From NCBI GenBank assembly GCA_050730755.1, contig JBOHNR010000008.1, forward strand, positions 62,001 through 126,000: a stretch of 64,000 bases of DNA, given 5' to 3'. The notes below the pieces were generated by a model. It saw only the letters and a program-made list of their open reading frames with translations. It had not been told where the DNA came from and searched no databases. This stretch comes from CAVPPA01 sp050730755 (GTDB taxonomy: Bacteria; Patescibacteriota; Saccharimonadia; Saccharimonadales; UBA4665). Shown piece after piece: positions 10,067 through 18,563 of this stretch. The stretch's first letter is position 1, and every line of letters starts with the position of its first letter. The position numbers and the translations under genes are program-made.

Positions 10067-11422
10067 ATGCTATACCTACTAAACCTAGCGCACAGTAATG
10101 GGAGGAAAGTAATTCTCTGCGTTATTATTTTGGTTATGTCCCTCGCTCAAATCGGAGGTCAAGTTATGGCAGAAAACACCTGTCCCGCTGGTATGTCAAA
10201 CCTAGACTGCCAAGCGCTCAATAACGATTGGACTGCCTGGATACCAAATGTCTGCGGACAGAGTACTGGTATCAGCACACCAACTCTGGTTGGAACTGAC
10301 AATATAACGCGAGCATTTAATTATTTTATGGCTAAAAATGTACTAACAACCACTCAAGTCGCCGCATTACTCGGTAACTTATACAATGCGTCCAATGGAC
10401 TAGTACCAACTACCACAGCGGATGGTAAGTCTGACCCATTACCAATTCCTAATATTGGTTTTGGTATTGCCCAATGGTCAACAGCTGCTGATCAACAAGG
10501 CTTGATACAATTAGCGGCTGTCGAGGGAAATGCAACGACTAATCTGGGGGTCCAACTGGATTACGTGTGGCAAGAATTAACCACCAACAGACAGTCTGCG
10601 TTACAGATACTTGAAACCGATACAGATATAGTAAGCGCCACCGACACCGTATTAACTCAATATCTACCTGATGTAATGCTAAATGGCAGCCCTGGACAAA
10701 TTCAAACAGCAGAAAAAGCTGGTTTAGGATACGCTACAGCCATACTAGCGCTCTACGGCGCTTCTGCACAGGCAGCTTCGAACTCTAATACAGCAAATAC
10801 CGCCCCCTCGAGTTGTAGCGGCGGGGGCGGTAGTGTGTCTGGATGTAACTTTGGCTCAAGCACAGGACCTTTTACACCTAACAGTACGGCAGTCACCACC
10901 AGCCCCAAAGAAATATCAGTCACGCAACTCTGTAATAACGCCGAAGATTTGGTTTATAATCGCTCTGGCCAGGCTTACAAAGAATGGGAAAAGGTTTGCA
11001 ATAACGAGCATGTTATACCCGCTTGCACGGGACTGTGTGATACGGCCGTAGCTATTGAGTGGGGATATACCGCATCTGGTTATGAGTATGCGTCTAACCA
11101 TTGGGCAGCTATGGTAAGAGAAGGTTATGGCCATCCGGTCGCTACTAACCCTTCAGTGGCAATGTCCCCGCCAGTTGGTGCTTTGCTATTTTATAAGTCT
11201 TGGACTTTTGCTAATCATGTCGCCGTTTATCTGGGCAACAATATGGTTATGTCCACAGATGTGATTGGTCCCGGAGTGGTTGGCAAAAATCCAAGTGGCA
11301 ACCATAATGGTCTAATCTGGATTGCACCGGAGACAACCATGATGGCCTGGTCACCAAATTATTTAGGCTGGTCGGAGCCAATTTACACCACCTCTCGATA
11401 TCAATCTGCCACGGCACCGTAA
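10067..11422 (+). CDS. Secreted peptidoglycan hydrolase: phage-tail-lysozyme-like plus NlpC/CHAP-like domain
   Basis: Likely the VirB1-equivalent enzyme that opens peptidoglycan for the secretion machine, or attacks the host wall. Seen: a signal sequence in residues 1-35, a helical lysozyme-like domain at about 85-225 containing the GFGIAQWS core found in phage-tail lysozymes, a Gly/Ser-rich linker, and a C-terminal papain-like amidase/endopeptidase domain with candidate nucleophile Cys324 (LCDTAV) and His384 (NHVAVYL). It starts right after the preceding stop, so it is probably translationally coupled. The C-terminal family (NlpC/P60 or CHAP) is uncertain. Hydrolase activity is inferred from motifs. 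Confidence 0.75.
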   Translation: MLYLLNLAHSNGRKVILCVIILVMSLAQIGGQVMAENTCPAGMSNLDCQALNNDWTAWIPNVCGQSTGISTPTLVGTDNITRAFNYFMAKNVLTTTQVAALLGNLYNASNGLVPTTTADGKSDPLPIPNIGFGIAQWSTAADQQGLIQLAAVEGNATTNLGVQLDYVWQELTTNRQSALQILETDTDIVSATDTVLTQYLPDVMLNGSPGQIQTAEKAGLGYATAILALYGASAQAASNSNTANTAPSSCSGGGGSVSGCNFGSSTGPFTPNSTAVTTSPKEISVTQLCNNAEDLVYNRSGQAYKEWEKVCNNEHVIPACTGLCDTAVAIEWGYTASGYEYASNHWAAMVREGYGHPVATNPSVAMSPPVGALLFYKSWTFANHVAVYLGNNMVMSTDVIGPGVVGKNPSGNHNGLIWIAPETTMMAWSPNYLGWSEPIYTTSRYQSATAP

Positions 11423-11435
11423 AGGAATCTAATAG

Positions 11436-12032
11436 ATGGAAAATTATTCGACTTATTACCAAAACCGAAACCGCAGGCAATTGTTTTCTCTTAATATAAT
11501 CATCCTAGCTTTATTGATTCTTTGCGGGATTTTCATTTTTCTTATCGTTCATGGCTATAGTACGGTCCAACTAGACGTGCCAGCTGGAATGTCGATTAAT
11601 GTCAATAACCACACCGTTACTACTCATATATTAAAAATGCGTCCTGGGAGCTACCAAATTATTATTTCATCGCCAACAATAACACCCTACCAGGGAACAT
11701 TGCATGTTGGGTTGTTCGGAGTAACCAAATATAAACCGACACTTAGGCAACGAAATGCTTCCGCTATAGCTAGTTCTGTAATCGGCGCCGTAGGTACGGC
11801 TGGTTCACCACAGGTAGTGTTAATAAAATGGTTCGACAATAATACCTGGTTTGTTGGGCTTGTTGCTCCTGAGGATATTGATTTAGCTATGCACTATAAC
11901 AGTTCTCAACGACAATGGAGTGTCGGGTTTTATAACGCCAATAGCTCTGGCTATCCAGCTAACCTATCTAGCTTACCGGACAACGTGGCGGCATATGTCC
12001 AAAATCTGGAGACTCAACATGCTGGCGGATAA
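11436..12032 (+). CDS. Single-anchor extracytoplasmic protein with PEGA-like segment
   Basis: Function unknown. Seen: a basic N-terminus, one membrane segment at residues 19-42, then an exported region of about 155 residues. The first part (YSTVQLDVPAGMSINVNN and following) looks like a small beta-rich PEGA-type repeat, which in other proteins is a surface carbohydrate/peptide-binding or structural module. The remainder has an aromatic, Asn-rich beta pattern. The gene is 13 bases after the hydrolase gene and overlaps the next gene by 14 bases, so it belongs to the secretion operon. Probably an accessory envelope component; the assignment rests on context. Confidence 0.6.
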   Translation: MENYSTYYQNRNRRQLFSLNIIILALLILCGIFIFLIVHGYSTVQLDVPAGMSINVNNHTVTTHILKMRPGSYQIIISSPTITPYQGTLHVGLFGVTKYKPTLRQRNASAIASSVIGAVGTAGSPQVVLIKWFDNNTWFVGLVAPEDIDLAMHYNSSQRQWSVGFYNANSSGYPANLSSLPDNVAAYVQNLETQHAGG

Positions 12033-12774
12033 TAGACAAATTTTGCGGCGACTAGTAATTATTGGAGTCTTGTTTATATCTTTATTGATTTGCATAACTA
12101 TCTATAGCCTACGCGGCAATGATTTTGCGCTGACACAAACAGCACCTTCATTTAGGCCAATCGTAACTAATCCAGCAATACTTCAAAACTGGCTACCCCA
12201 AATTTCGTACAGATATACAATTGCCAGTATCGACGATTATCTACATACTAAAAACCTAAAGGTCAGCAACCTGAGTATTTTAGGTAAGGTAACTATTAAC
12301 GAATCCAGGTTAGGCTCCTATGATTTTAGTCTATTGTTTGAACCACAAAACCAATCACACCGTATTGTTGTGACTATTAACAACTTTAGTGGGACTATAA
12401 GTACGGGTGTAGCCATTGATGGTATACAACAAAATTATGCTGCATCATCACAAACTAACTCGAACACTAAGTACAGTGGTATTAATGATTTAGTGAGTTT
12501 GGGGGTTACATCGATCCAGGCTGGAGAATTACAATCAGCTTTCCAGAATTTTTTTAACAAAGCTACTAATGTAACAATTAATACTGGCAGCATTGATTTA
12601 CCTCCCGTAAGCGCCGGCAACACTTCACTAATTAACGTCTATACTTTTTCCGTTAATATAAACAATATAAATTACAAGGCAAAACTTGACTGTATTAATT
12701 TGAGCCAAATAGACCTATTGTTAACGAAGTCAAATAGACAAGTTTTTGATTCTGGTGTAATAAGTCAGAGTTAA
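12019..12774 (+). CDS. Single-anchor extracytoplasmic protein, last gene of the secretion operon
   Basis: Not recognised. About 251 residues: a basic start, one membrane segment at roughly 10-30, then a Thr/Asn/Ser-rich exported domain of beta character with no Cys pair worth noting. The in-frame ORF opens at 11920, but ATG 12019 is chosen because it is preceded by a GGAGA ribosome site at 12008-12012 and gives a clean anchor. It overlaps the previous gene by 14 bases. It has the same size class and topology as its neighbour, so the two may form a pair on the outside of the membrane. It converges with recF 14 bases later. Confidence 0.6.
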   Translation: MLADNRQILRRLVIIGVLFISLLICITIYSLRGNDFALTQTAPSFRPIVTNPAILQNWLPQISYRYTIASIDDYLHTKNLKVSNLSILGKVTINESRLGSYDFSLLFEPQNQSHRIVVTINNFSGTISTGVAIDGIQQNYAASSQTNSNTKYSGINDLVSLGVTSIQAGELQSAFQNFFNKATNVTINTGSIDLPPVSAGNTSLINVYTFSVNINNINYKAKLDCINLSQIDLLLTKSNRQVFDSGVISQS

Positions 12775-12788
12775 TCTAGACAAAAAAA

Positions 12789-13844
12789 TTATGTTTTCGA
12801 TATAAGAACAACATTACTTTGCTCATTAAAGTGTTCTAGTATTATATCGGCATCAGTTGTTGTTATAAAAGTCTGGTAGGGTTGGAGGCGAAGAGTCAAA
12901 GCTCTACGCCTAGCTCCGTCTAGATCGCTAAAAACATCGTCGAGTAACAAAAACGGGGTTTTATTGCGCATTTCCTTTAGTAATTCAAGCTCTATTAGTT
13001 TAAGAGCTACTACAAACGTGCGTGTTTCGCCTCTCGAGGCAGTTTTTTCAGCGCGGTGTCCATCAAATATAACCGAGAAATCCTCGCGGTGGGGACCGAA
13101 CGACGTAAAGCCTAATGTTATATCTTCATGAACTCGCTTTTCGAGTTGTTGCAACATATGGCTCTCGTATTCTTCAGGGTTGAAGGAGCAATTATATTCT
13201 ATAGATACCTTAATTTTACTGTGAGCTAAATCTTTATATAGCTGACCAATTTTCTGATTAATTGAATCTACTAGCTGAACCCTTCCCCGAGCTACGATAC
13301 CGCCTAGTTTACTTAGCCTGACGTTCCAAGGAAACAATTGTTCGCTGTTAACGCGAGCGTCTTTAAGTAGCCTGTTGCGTTGTGCTAGAGTCCTTTGAAA
13401 AGATCGTAGGCTAGTGTTATAACTGACGGTTGTCTGTACTAACAAAGTGTCGAGGTATTCCCGGCGACCTTCAGGTGACCCTGTTAGTAATATTAAATGG
13501 TTAGGCTCAAACATAACTACCGGCAAACTGTCATCAAAATTAAGTCTTTTATAGGCTCGGCCGGCCAGCTCATAGGTTTTTTCTAATTTAGGCCCATTTA
13601 CTAGTTTAATAGTTCTTTGATAACCATCGACTGAGGCGTCAACTCTAGCCCACGGTTGATCAAACTCAATCAGCTCAGCGTCTCTTACCCGATATGAGCT
13701 ACCGCGAGCAATAACCAGAATTGCCTCTAAGAGATTTGTTTTACCAATGGCGTTCGGACCGACAATAATATTAACTGACGGTCCAAACTCAAATGAGTCG
13801 TTTTTGTAAGACCGAAAGTGTTGGAGTTGAATAGACTGAACCAT
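12789..13844 (-). CDS. recF: DNA replication and repair protein RecF
   Basis: SMC/ABC-type ATPase that loads RecA at gaps as part of the RecFOR pathway. Seen: the N-terminal IQLQHFRSY motif, Walker A GPNAIGKTNLLEAI near residues 30-43, the RecF-typical GRREYLD segment, the ABC signature region around TASRGETRTF, and Walker B with D-loop LLLDDVFSDLD near residue 303. Length of about 351 is usual. Two ATGs (13847, 13844) lie in tandem. A TATAAT at 13858-13853 is only five to eight bases upstream, so the messenger may be leaderless. It follows dnaN, the classic dnaA-dnaN-recF order. Confidence 0.95.
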   Translation of the reverse strand: MVQSIQLQHFRSYKNDSFEFGPSVNIIVGPNAIGKTNLLEAILVIARGSSYRVRDAELIEFDQPWARVDASVDGYQRTIKLVNGPKLEKTYELAGRAYKRLNFDDSLPVVMFEPNHLILLTGSPEGRREYLDTLLVQTTVSYNTSLRSFQRTLAQRNRLLKDARVNSEQLFPWNVRLSKLGGIVARGRVQLVDSINQKIGQLYKDLAHSKIKVSIEYNCSFNPEEYESHMLQQLEKRVHEDITLGFTSFGPHREDFSVIFDGHRAEKTASRGETRTFVVALKLIELELLKEMRNKTPFLLLDDVFSDLDGARRRALTLRLQPYQTFITTTDADIILEHFNEQSNVVLISKT

Positions 13845-13852
13845 CATCTGCC

Positions 13853-13858
13853 ATTATA
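13853..13858 (-). promoter_or_regulatory. -10 box directly before recF
   Basis: On the minus strand TATAAT ends five bases before the first recF ATG (13847) and eight before the second (13844). No good -35 is visible, and the box sits just after the dnaN stop. It would give an internal, essentially leaderless recF transcript. Confidence 0.4.
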
Positions 13859-13879
13859 CTGGCTGTCTTTAACGTCTTA

Positions 13880-14971
13880 TTATGATTTTAGTGGCATAAT
13901 TATATGAGAATAATCAACACTAGCAGTATCTTTAATTAAAGTTGGTTCCAATTTACCGTTAAACCCAAAAGTAACATCCTCGCCACTAATAGCTTGTAGA
14001 GCGTCTAGTAGATACCTCGAGTTTAAAGTAATACTACCGTTTCCGCTAACTTTAGCGGTAGCGTTAGCGGTATTTTCGCCAAGTTGTGAAGCGATAGAAC
14101 GAATACTAAGTTGTTGTTTAGTTTCATCGGCTTCGATAGTCACGCTGCCGGCACTCTCCCGGGCAAATAAACTTGATACTTTAGTTATGTTTAAAAAATC
14201 GTCTTGTTTTAGTTTTGCATTAACTGTAAATTTTCGAGGAATAAGTTTTCGGTAGTCAGGATATTTACCTTCAAGCAGCCGCGCTACAAGCTCTATATCA
14301 CCAACTTGAAAACGAACCAGTTGTTCGTCGTGTGTAACTTGAATCTCATCGTCATTTTCACCAATAATCCGTAGTAGGTCCTGCATAGCGCTCGCTGGAA
14401 TCAATAAATTTATATTACTTTTATTATCACCGAGCTCTTTTTCAGCTAACCGATAACTATCAGTTGCGGCTATATATAACTTACCTTCAAGAGTATGAAT
14501 TAAAACACCTGTTAAAACTGGGCGAGATTCATCATTAGAAGCGGCAAATACCACTTGCTGTAAACCTCTTCTGAATAGTGAACCTCGAATTGACCATTTT
14601 GTTCCACCACTAACAGTTGGCATAACCGGAAATTCATCGGCTAAAATACCGTTTATGACGGAATTGTATTTATTTGTTGTGATATGAAGACGTGAATCTT
14701 CAAGCTTTAGATCAATAACACTACTAGGAAGACTATTAATAAAGTCTTGCATTAGTCTAGCTGGAACTGTAATCGATCCGTTTTCGCTAACCTTTGCACC
14801 AATATATTGAGTTATAGCAATATCTAGATTTGTCGCAACGATACTTAAGCGATTACCACTAGTTTTTATTAATACGTTTGCTAAAACTGGTAGGGGATTA
14901 CGGGAGTTTGCTACTCTAGCAACCGTATTTAGAGCTCGGTTTAGATTTTCTTGGGTTACTTGTAGTTTCAT
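13880..14971 (-). CDS. dnaN: DNA polymerase III sliding clamp beta subunit
   Basis: Homodimeric ring that tethers DNA polymerase III to DNA. Seen: the family start (MKLQVTQENLNRALNTVARVA), three repeated clamp domains over 363 residues, the conserved segment GLLEGKYPDY-like (LLEGKYPDYRKLIPR) in the middle domain and a C-terminal end of the usual MPL type (IIMPLKS), which forms part of the peptide-binding site. The ATG at 14971 has a strong AGGAGG ribosome site just upstream on the minus strand. Located between dnaA and recF, with an A+T-rich spacer to dnaA that carries DnaA-box-like sites. Confidence 0.96.
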   Translation of the reverse strand: MKLQVTQENLNRALNTVARVANSRNPLPVLANVLIKTSGNRLSIVATNLDIAITQYIGAKVSENGSITVPARLMQDFINSLPSSVIDLKLEDSRLHITTNKYNSVINGILADEFPVMPTVSGGTKWSIRGSLFRRGLQQVVFAASNDESRPVLTGVLIHTLEGKLYIAATDSYRLAEKELGDNKSNINLLIPASAMQDLLRIIGENDDEIQVTHDEQLVRFQVGDIELVARLLEGKYPDYRKLIPRKFTVNAKLKQDDFLNITKVSSLFARESAGSVTIEADETKQQLSIRSIASQLGENTANATAKVSGNGSITLNSRYLLDALQAISGEDVTFGFNGKLEPTLIKDTASVDYSHIIMPLKS

Positions 14972-15285
14972 ATTTTATTCCTCCTACAATAATTATATTT
15001 ATAAATTGTTATTGTTGTTATTGGTCCTGTGGATTAGGTGTAAAACTATTAAAATTAAAGATAAAATTACCTAAATTAGAAAGTTTATAAATAGTTGTAT
15101 AAACGGTGGAAGGGTAGCGGTATAAGCATCTTGTTTTTACACAGACTTGAGTTGGAAATTTTTTAATTGTGTATATGTCAACTAATTGAGCACTTGTTTG
15201 CCACAGCTTTTGAACGCTATTTACACAAACATAATTTATAAAAATTTGGATATAATAAATAAAAATTAAATAATTTAATAAATTT
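14972..15285. other. dnaA-dnaN spacer, probable part of oriC (boxes plus A+T-rich stretch)
   Basis: A 314-base non-coding spacer. DnaA-box-like 9-mers: TGTGGATTA at 15028-15036 (reverse, one mismatch to TTATCCACA), TTTTACACA at 15135-15143 (forward), TGTGTATAT at 15168-15176 (reverse). The stretch from about 15235 to 15290 is almost pure A/T, next to the end of dnaA, as expected for a DNA-unwinding element. No convincing coding frame. It suggests a bipartite origin together with the region upstream of dnaA. Confidence 0.55.
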
Positions 15286-16659
15286 TTAAACATATAAACG
15301 CCCCTTAATATCAGCGATAGCATTTCTAATATTACTATCAAATCGTGATTCGTTTTCGATTTTTTCAACTGAATGTATGGCCGTGGTATGGTCTTTTCGG
15401 CCGAGCTCATGAGCGATTTTTGGAAAACTTAAATGTAGCTCACTTCGTAACATGTACATTGCTACTTGTCTAGGAACAACAATATCTTTGTCGCGTTTAG
15501 GTCCTAATATATCCTCGATTGGAATCTGAAAATGGCGAGCCGTTCGCTCAACTATATGTTTAGCGCTTAAATGTTTAGGTCTGGTTTTAGCCGAACCCAG
15601 TAAACTAGTGACAATACTTAAATTCGGCTCCAAATCTCGCATTTCACAAAAAGCCAGTAATTGATTAAGCGCTCCTTCAAGTTCACGGATGTTGGTTGGT
15701 ATGTTGGTCGCCAGGTACTCTGTTACGTCAGTTTGCAATTCGACATTGTGGCCTTGAGCTTTGGCTTGAACTATAGCACAGCGTGTTTCAAAGTCCGGGT
15801 TTTGCATATCGATGGTCATACCCCAAGCGAAACGACTACGCAACCGTTCGGCGATAGTCGGAATGTCCCTAGGTTGTTTGTCGCTACTCAAAATGATTTG
15901 CTTATTAGCCTGGTGTAGGGTGTTAAAAGTGTGAAAAAATTCTTCCTGAATCTTTTCTTTACCGGCGATAAACTGGACATCGTCGACAATCAAGACATCT
16001 GCTGTTCGATAGTAACTAGCAAACGCAGCTGTCTTTTTAAAACGGATAGCCTCAACAAACTCCCGAACAAATTGTTCAGTCGATATGTAAAGTACTTTAG
16101 CGTCGGGATTCTTTACTAAAACCGCATTACCGACAGCCTGAATCAGGTGAGTTTTACCAATTCCAACTCCACCATATAAATATAGGGGGTTATATTTTTT
16201 ACCAGGTGTTTGAATAACAGACTGGCAGGCCGCAAAAGCTAATTCATTGCCGGCACCAACAATAAAGTTCTCAAAGTTATAACGCTCATTAAGGCCTTGG
16301 TTATAGGTTCGATCTGAACTACTACTACGCAGGCTAGTTTGTTTAGGTAAACTGTCTTTCGGCTCGTTACCTTGCAGTGTGAGCGCCCGTTCGTCTACTT
16401 CGTTAGTTCTAGCTACCTCTTGGATTTTAAAGAATAAGTCTTTAGGAGAAACACCGTTTTTTTTGAGCATATCTCTTAATAAATCGGCGTATTTACGTTC
16501 TAACTGCTGCTTTATAAAGACATTTGGAACGCCGATTATAACTACATCACCATCCTGCCTTAGTAAATTCGTGTTTTTAAACCAGGTCACAAAACTGCCG
16601 TGTGACACTGAAAGTTCCACTTCACCTAGCACTGCTTGCCATAAGCCACTCTGTGGCAT
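15286..16659 (-). CDS. dnaA: Chromosomal replication initiator protein DnaA
   Basis: AAA+ ATPase that binds DnaA boxes and melts the origin. Seen: N-terminal helicase-loading domain (residues 1-80), a short linker, Walker A GGVGIGKTH near residues 163-172, Walker B VLIVDDVQF near 220, the sensor/arginine region LRSRFAWGM, and the C-terminal DNA-binding domain with the signature GRKDHTTAIHSVEKIE near 425-440. Length 457 is typical. GAGAGG precedes ATG 16659 at a reasonable distance. dnaA runs toward dnaN and recF, and rpmH is transcribed divergently, which is the common bacterial origin arrangement. Confidence 0.97.
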   Translation of the reverse strand: MPQSGLWQAVLGEVELSVSHGSFVTWFKNTNLLRQDGDVVIIGVPNVFIKQQLERKYADLLRDMLKKNGVSPKDLFFKIQEVARTNEVDERALTLQGNEPKDSLPKQTSLRSSSSDRTYNQGLNERYNFENFIVGAGNELAFAACQSVIQTPGKKYNPLYLYGGVGIGKTHLIQAVGNAVLVKNPDAKVLYISTEQFVREFVEAIRFKKTAAFASYYRTADVLIVDDVQFIAGKEKIQEEFFHTFNTLHQANKQIILSSDKQPRDIPTIAERLRSRFAWGMTIDMQNPDFETRCAIVQAKAQGHNVELQTDVTEYLATNIPTNIRELEGALNQLLAFCEMRDLEPNLSIVTSLLGSAKTRPKHLSAKHIVERTARHFQIPIEDILGPKRDKDIVVPRQVAMYMLRSELHLSFPKIAHELGRKDHTTAIHSVEKIENESRFDSNIRNAIADIKGRLYV

Positions 16660-17007
16660 AATTTGCCTGCCCTCTCGTTTCAGTAGGTCAAACTATAATG
16701 GAAAAACCATGACTTTTCCACATATAGGCAAATATTACACCAAGCCAAAATAAAACGACCGCTTAGAAGTACATTTATACACAGCCAATTATCCAATCTT
16801 GAAAGTTGTGGATATTGTTTGATCATAAGTGGAAAAATTACTAAACTTGGTGGGTTAAATATTGTCGATTTCACGCTACTGTTGACTTTTGGTGGATGTC
16901 CTTTAAGCTCCCATCAACCCAATAAATAGAAACAGCACTGGTATTCTTTAAGCCTCGCCGTCATACTTAACTGGTCGGTAAGATGTGAAATTATCAAAAA
17001 ATTAAAG
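16660..17007. other. dnaA-rpmH intergenic region, probable oriC box cluster and divergent promoters
   Basis: A 360-base spacer without a gene. DnaA-box-like sites: TTTTCCACA 16714-16722 (forward), TTATACACA 16775-16783 (forward, matches TTATNCACA), TGTGGATAT 16807-16815 (reverse), AGTGGAAAA 16828-16836 (reverse). An imperfect hairpin (TTGGTGG with CCATCAA) lies around 16888-16917. The density of boxes and the dnaA/rpmH context argue for the initiator-binding part of oriC and for DnaA autoregulation of its own promoter. Confidence 0.6.
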
Positions 17008-17013
17008 TAGAAT
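17008..17013 (+). promoter_or_regulatory. -10 box of the rpmH operon, leaderless-type spacing
   Basis: TAGAAT ends six bases before the rpmH ATG. No good -35 hexamer is visible. With normal RNA polymerase spacing, transcription would start at the ATG itself. Confidence 0.4.
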
Positions 17014-17019
17014 AATCAA

Positions 17020-17157
17020 ATGCCAAAACGCACCTATCAACCCAAGAAACGCCAAAGATCAAAGGAGCACGGCTTCTTGAAACGCATGGCCACGAAAAGT
17101 GGTCGTCTTGTTTTAGCTCGACGACGCCTCAAGGGACGAGCCCGCTTGTCACACTAG
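17020..17157 (+). CDS. rpmH: 50S ribosomal protein L34
   Basis: Small basic ribosomal protein of the large subunit. The 45-residue product begins MPKRTYQPKKRQRSKEHGF and continues KRMATKSGRLVLARRRLKGR, the L34 signature. A usual length is 44-47. It lies just upstream of rnpA, the near-universal arrangement. No Shine-Dalgarno is present. A TAGAAT at 17008-17013 ends six bases before the ATG, so the transcript is probably leaderless. Confidence 0.95.
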   Translation: MPKRTYQPKKRQRSKEHGFLKRMATKSGRLVLARRRLKGRARLSH

Positions 17158-17195
17158 ACACAAAAGCTTAACCGGTGCATTCGGGAGTTTGCCAG

Positions 17196-17603
17196 ATGAT
17201 TGCCAGACAACACCGTTTTCACGGATATAGTAGTTTAAATTTTGTCTACCGCCGCGGGTCGACGGTACGGAATGAACATATATCACTCAGGTTTATCCTT
17301 AATGATCGCCAGACAGCTTTTCGGGCGGCTGTTATTGTTAGCCGAAAGGTTCAAAAATCGGCGGTAGTTCGAAACCGAATCAGGCGCCGTTTGTATGAAG
17401 TTATCAGGACCCATCAATCGGATATTGTTGGTCCCTATGATTTAGTTTTTAGCATCTTTTCCGACCAAGTGGTCGATACCCCAATCGGGGAATTAACTGA
17501 TCAAGTGGAAGGCTTGCTCAAAAAAGCAGGCGCTATAGCCAATGCTAATCAGTCAGTTCATCCGTCCCATGATATAGTGAAAACACAAAAGGACAGTTTG
17601 TAG
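17196..17603 (+). CDS. rnpA: Ribonuclease P protein component
   Basis: Protein subunit that assists RNase P RNA in maturing tRNA 5' ends. Seen: N-terminal region with the HRF start, FILNDRQTAFRAAVIVSRKV strand pattern, and the conserved RNR motif RNRIRRRLYEVIR near residues 60-72 of the chosen protein. About 135 residues. A GTG at 17175 opens the frame, but ATG 17196 is preferred because GGGAG at 17183-17187 lies eight bases before it. The C-terminal 20 residues are a non-conserved polar tail. Sits between rpmH and yidC as usual. Confidence 0.93.
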   Translation: MIARQHRFHGYSSLNFVYRRGSTVRNEHISLRFILNDRQTAFRAAVIVSRKVQKSAVVRNRIRRRLYEVIRTHQSDIVGPYDLVFSIFSDQVVDTPIGELTDQVEGLLKKAGAIANANQSVHPSHDIVKTQKDSL

Positions 17604-17609
17604 AGCTCT

Positions 17610-18563
17610 ATGTTAGCATTTTTTACGACATTTATTGAGCAACCTCTCTTTAATCTGTTGGTACTGATTTATGCTCTCATCCCATACCATAACTTTGGTC
17701 TGGCGATAATCATCTTCACAGCTATCATCCGATTGTTGCTGTGGCCTTTAGTTAGGAAGCAACTGCATCAGACCAAAGCCATGCGAAAGCTTCAGCCCGA
17801 GCTGAAGCGCATTAAAAAAGAGACTAAGGGTGATCGTCAAAAAGAATCGACAATGGTCATGGCGCTTTATAAGGAGCACGGTGTTAGCCCCTTTGGCTCG
17901 ATCGGTATCCTGATTTTACAGCTGCCCATTTTGATTGCCCTCTACAGCAGTTTAAGACGGGTAGTCGGTAACCCGCACCAGATTGTTAGTTTTGCTTATC
18001 CGGCTCTTCAGCATTTGCCATGGATGGTTCATTTGTCACACAATATTCATGATTTTGATGCTACCTTGTTTGGTGTCGTCAACTTGACTCGTGTCGCAGT
18101 CGGCAGTCCGGGCATTTATCTACCAGCCATGGCTCTGGCTCTTGGTAGTGCTGTTGTCCAATATTTCCAAAGTAAGCAGCTGTTGGTAACAGATAAAAAT
18201 ATGCGAAAATTACGCGATATCTTAAGAGACGCCAGCAGCGGTAAGCAGGCCGACCAGTCTGAGATAACCTCAGCCGTCAACGGTTCAACCAGATATTTCA
18301 TTCCAGTCTTAGTTTTTATCGTATATATTAGGCTGGCGTCGGCTTTAAGTCTTTATTGGTTTGTTGGCGGCCTGATTGCTTACGGCCAACAATCATTAGC
18401 CTTACGGGAGGATGAGACTCAGCTCGAATCGCTGGCCGACGGAGTAAAGGAACGGGATGTCGACTCAATTCCCGAGGCTGAAGTAGTCGAAACTGAACCT
18501 AAAGCCCAAAATTTTTCGGTCAAAACAAAAAAGCAGAAGCGTAAGAAACGGAGGAGGAGATGA
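17610..18563 (+). CDS. yidC: Membrane protein insertase YidC/Oxa1 family
   Basis: Inserts and folds inner-membrane proteins, alone or with Sec. Seen: no large periplasmic domain (short Gram-positive form, 317 residues), a first hydrophobic segment, the conserved positively charged hairpin after AIIRLLLWPLVRKQL, the TKAMRKLQPELKRIKKE amphipathic region, and later membrane segments ending with ALSLYWFVGGLIAYGQQ. The C-terminus is strongly basic (KKQKRKKRRRR), a feature that aids ribosome binding in related proteins. Its stop overlaps the jag start (ATGA), giving coupled translation. Confidence 0.95.
   Translation: MLAFFTTFIEQPLFNLLVLIYALIPYHNFGLAIIIFTAIIRLLLWPLVRKQLHQTKAMRKLQPELKRIKKETKGDRQKESTMVMALYKEHGVSPFGSIGILILQLPILIALYSSLRRVVGNPHQIVSFAYPALQHLPWMVHLSHNIHDFDATLFGVVNLTRVAVGSPGIYLPAMALALGSAVVQYFQSKQLLVTDKNMRKLRDILRDASSGKQADQSEITSAVNGSTRYFIPVLVFIVYIRLASALSLYWFVGGLIAYGQQSLALREDETQLESLADGVKERDVDSIPEAEVVETEPKAQNFSVKTKKQKRKKRRRR

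Noticed and set aside
163..12774. Whole secretion locus as an integrated conjugative element
   Set aside because: No integrase, relaxase, VirD4 or flanking repeat was seen, and the locus abuts the conserved recF-dnaN-dnaA block. The left border lies outside the window, so this is not final.
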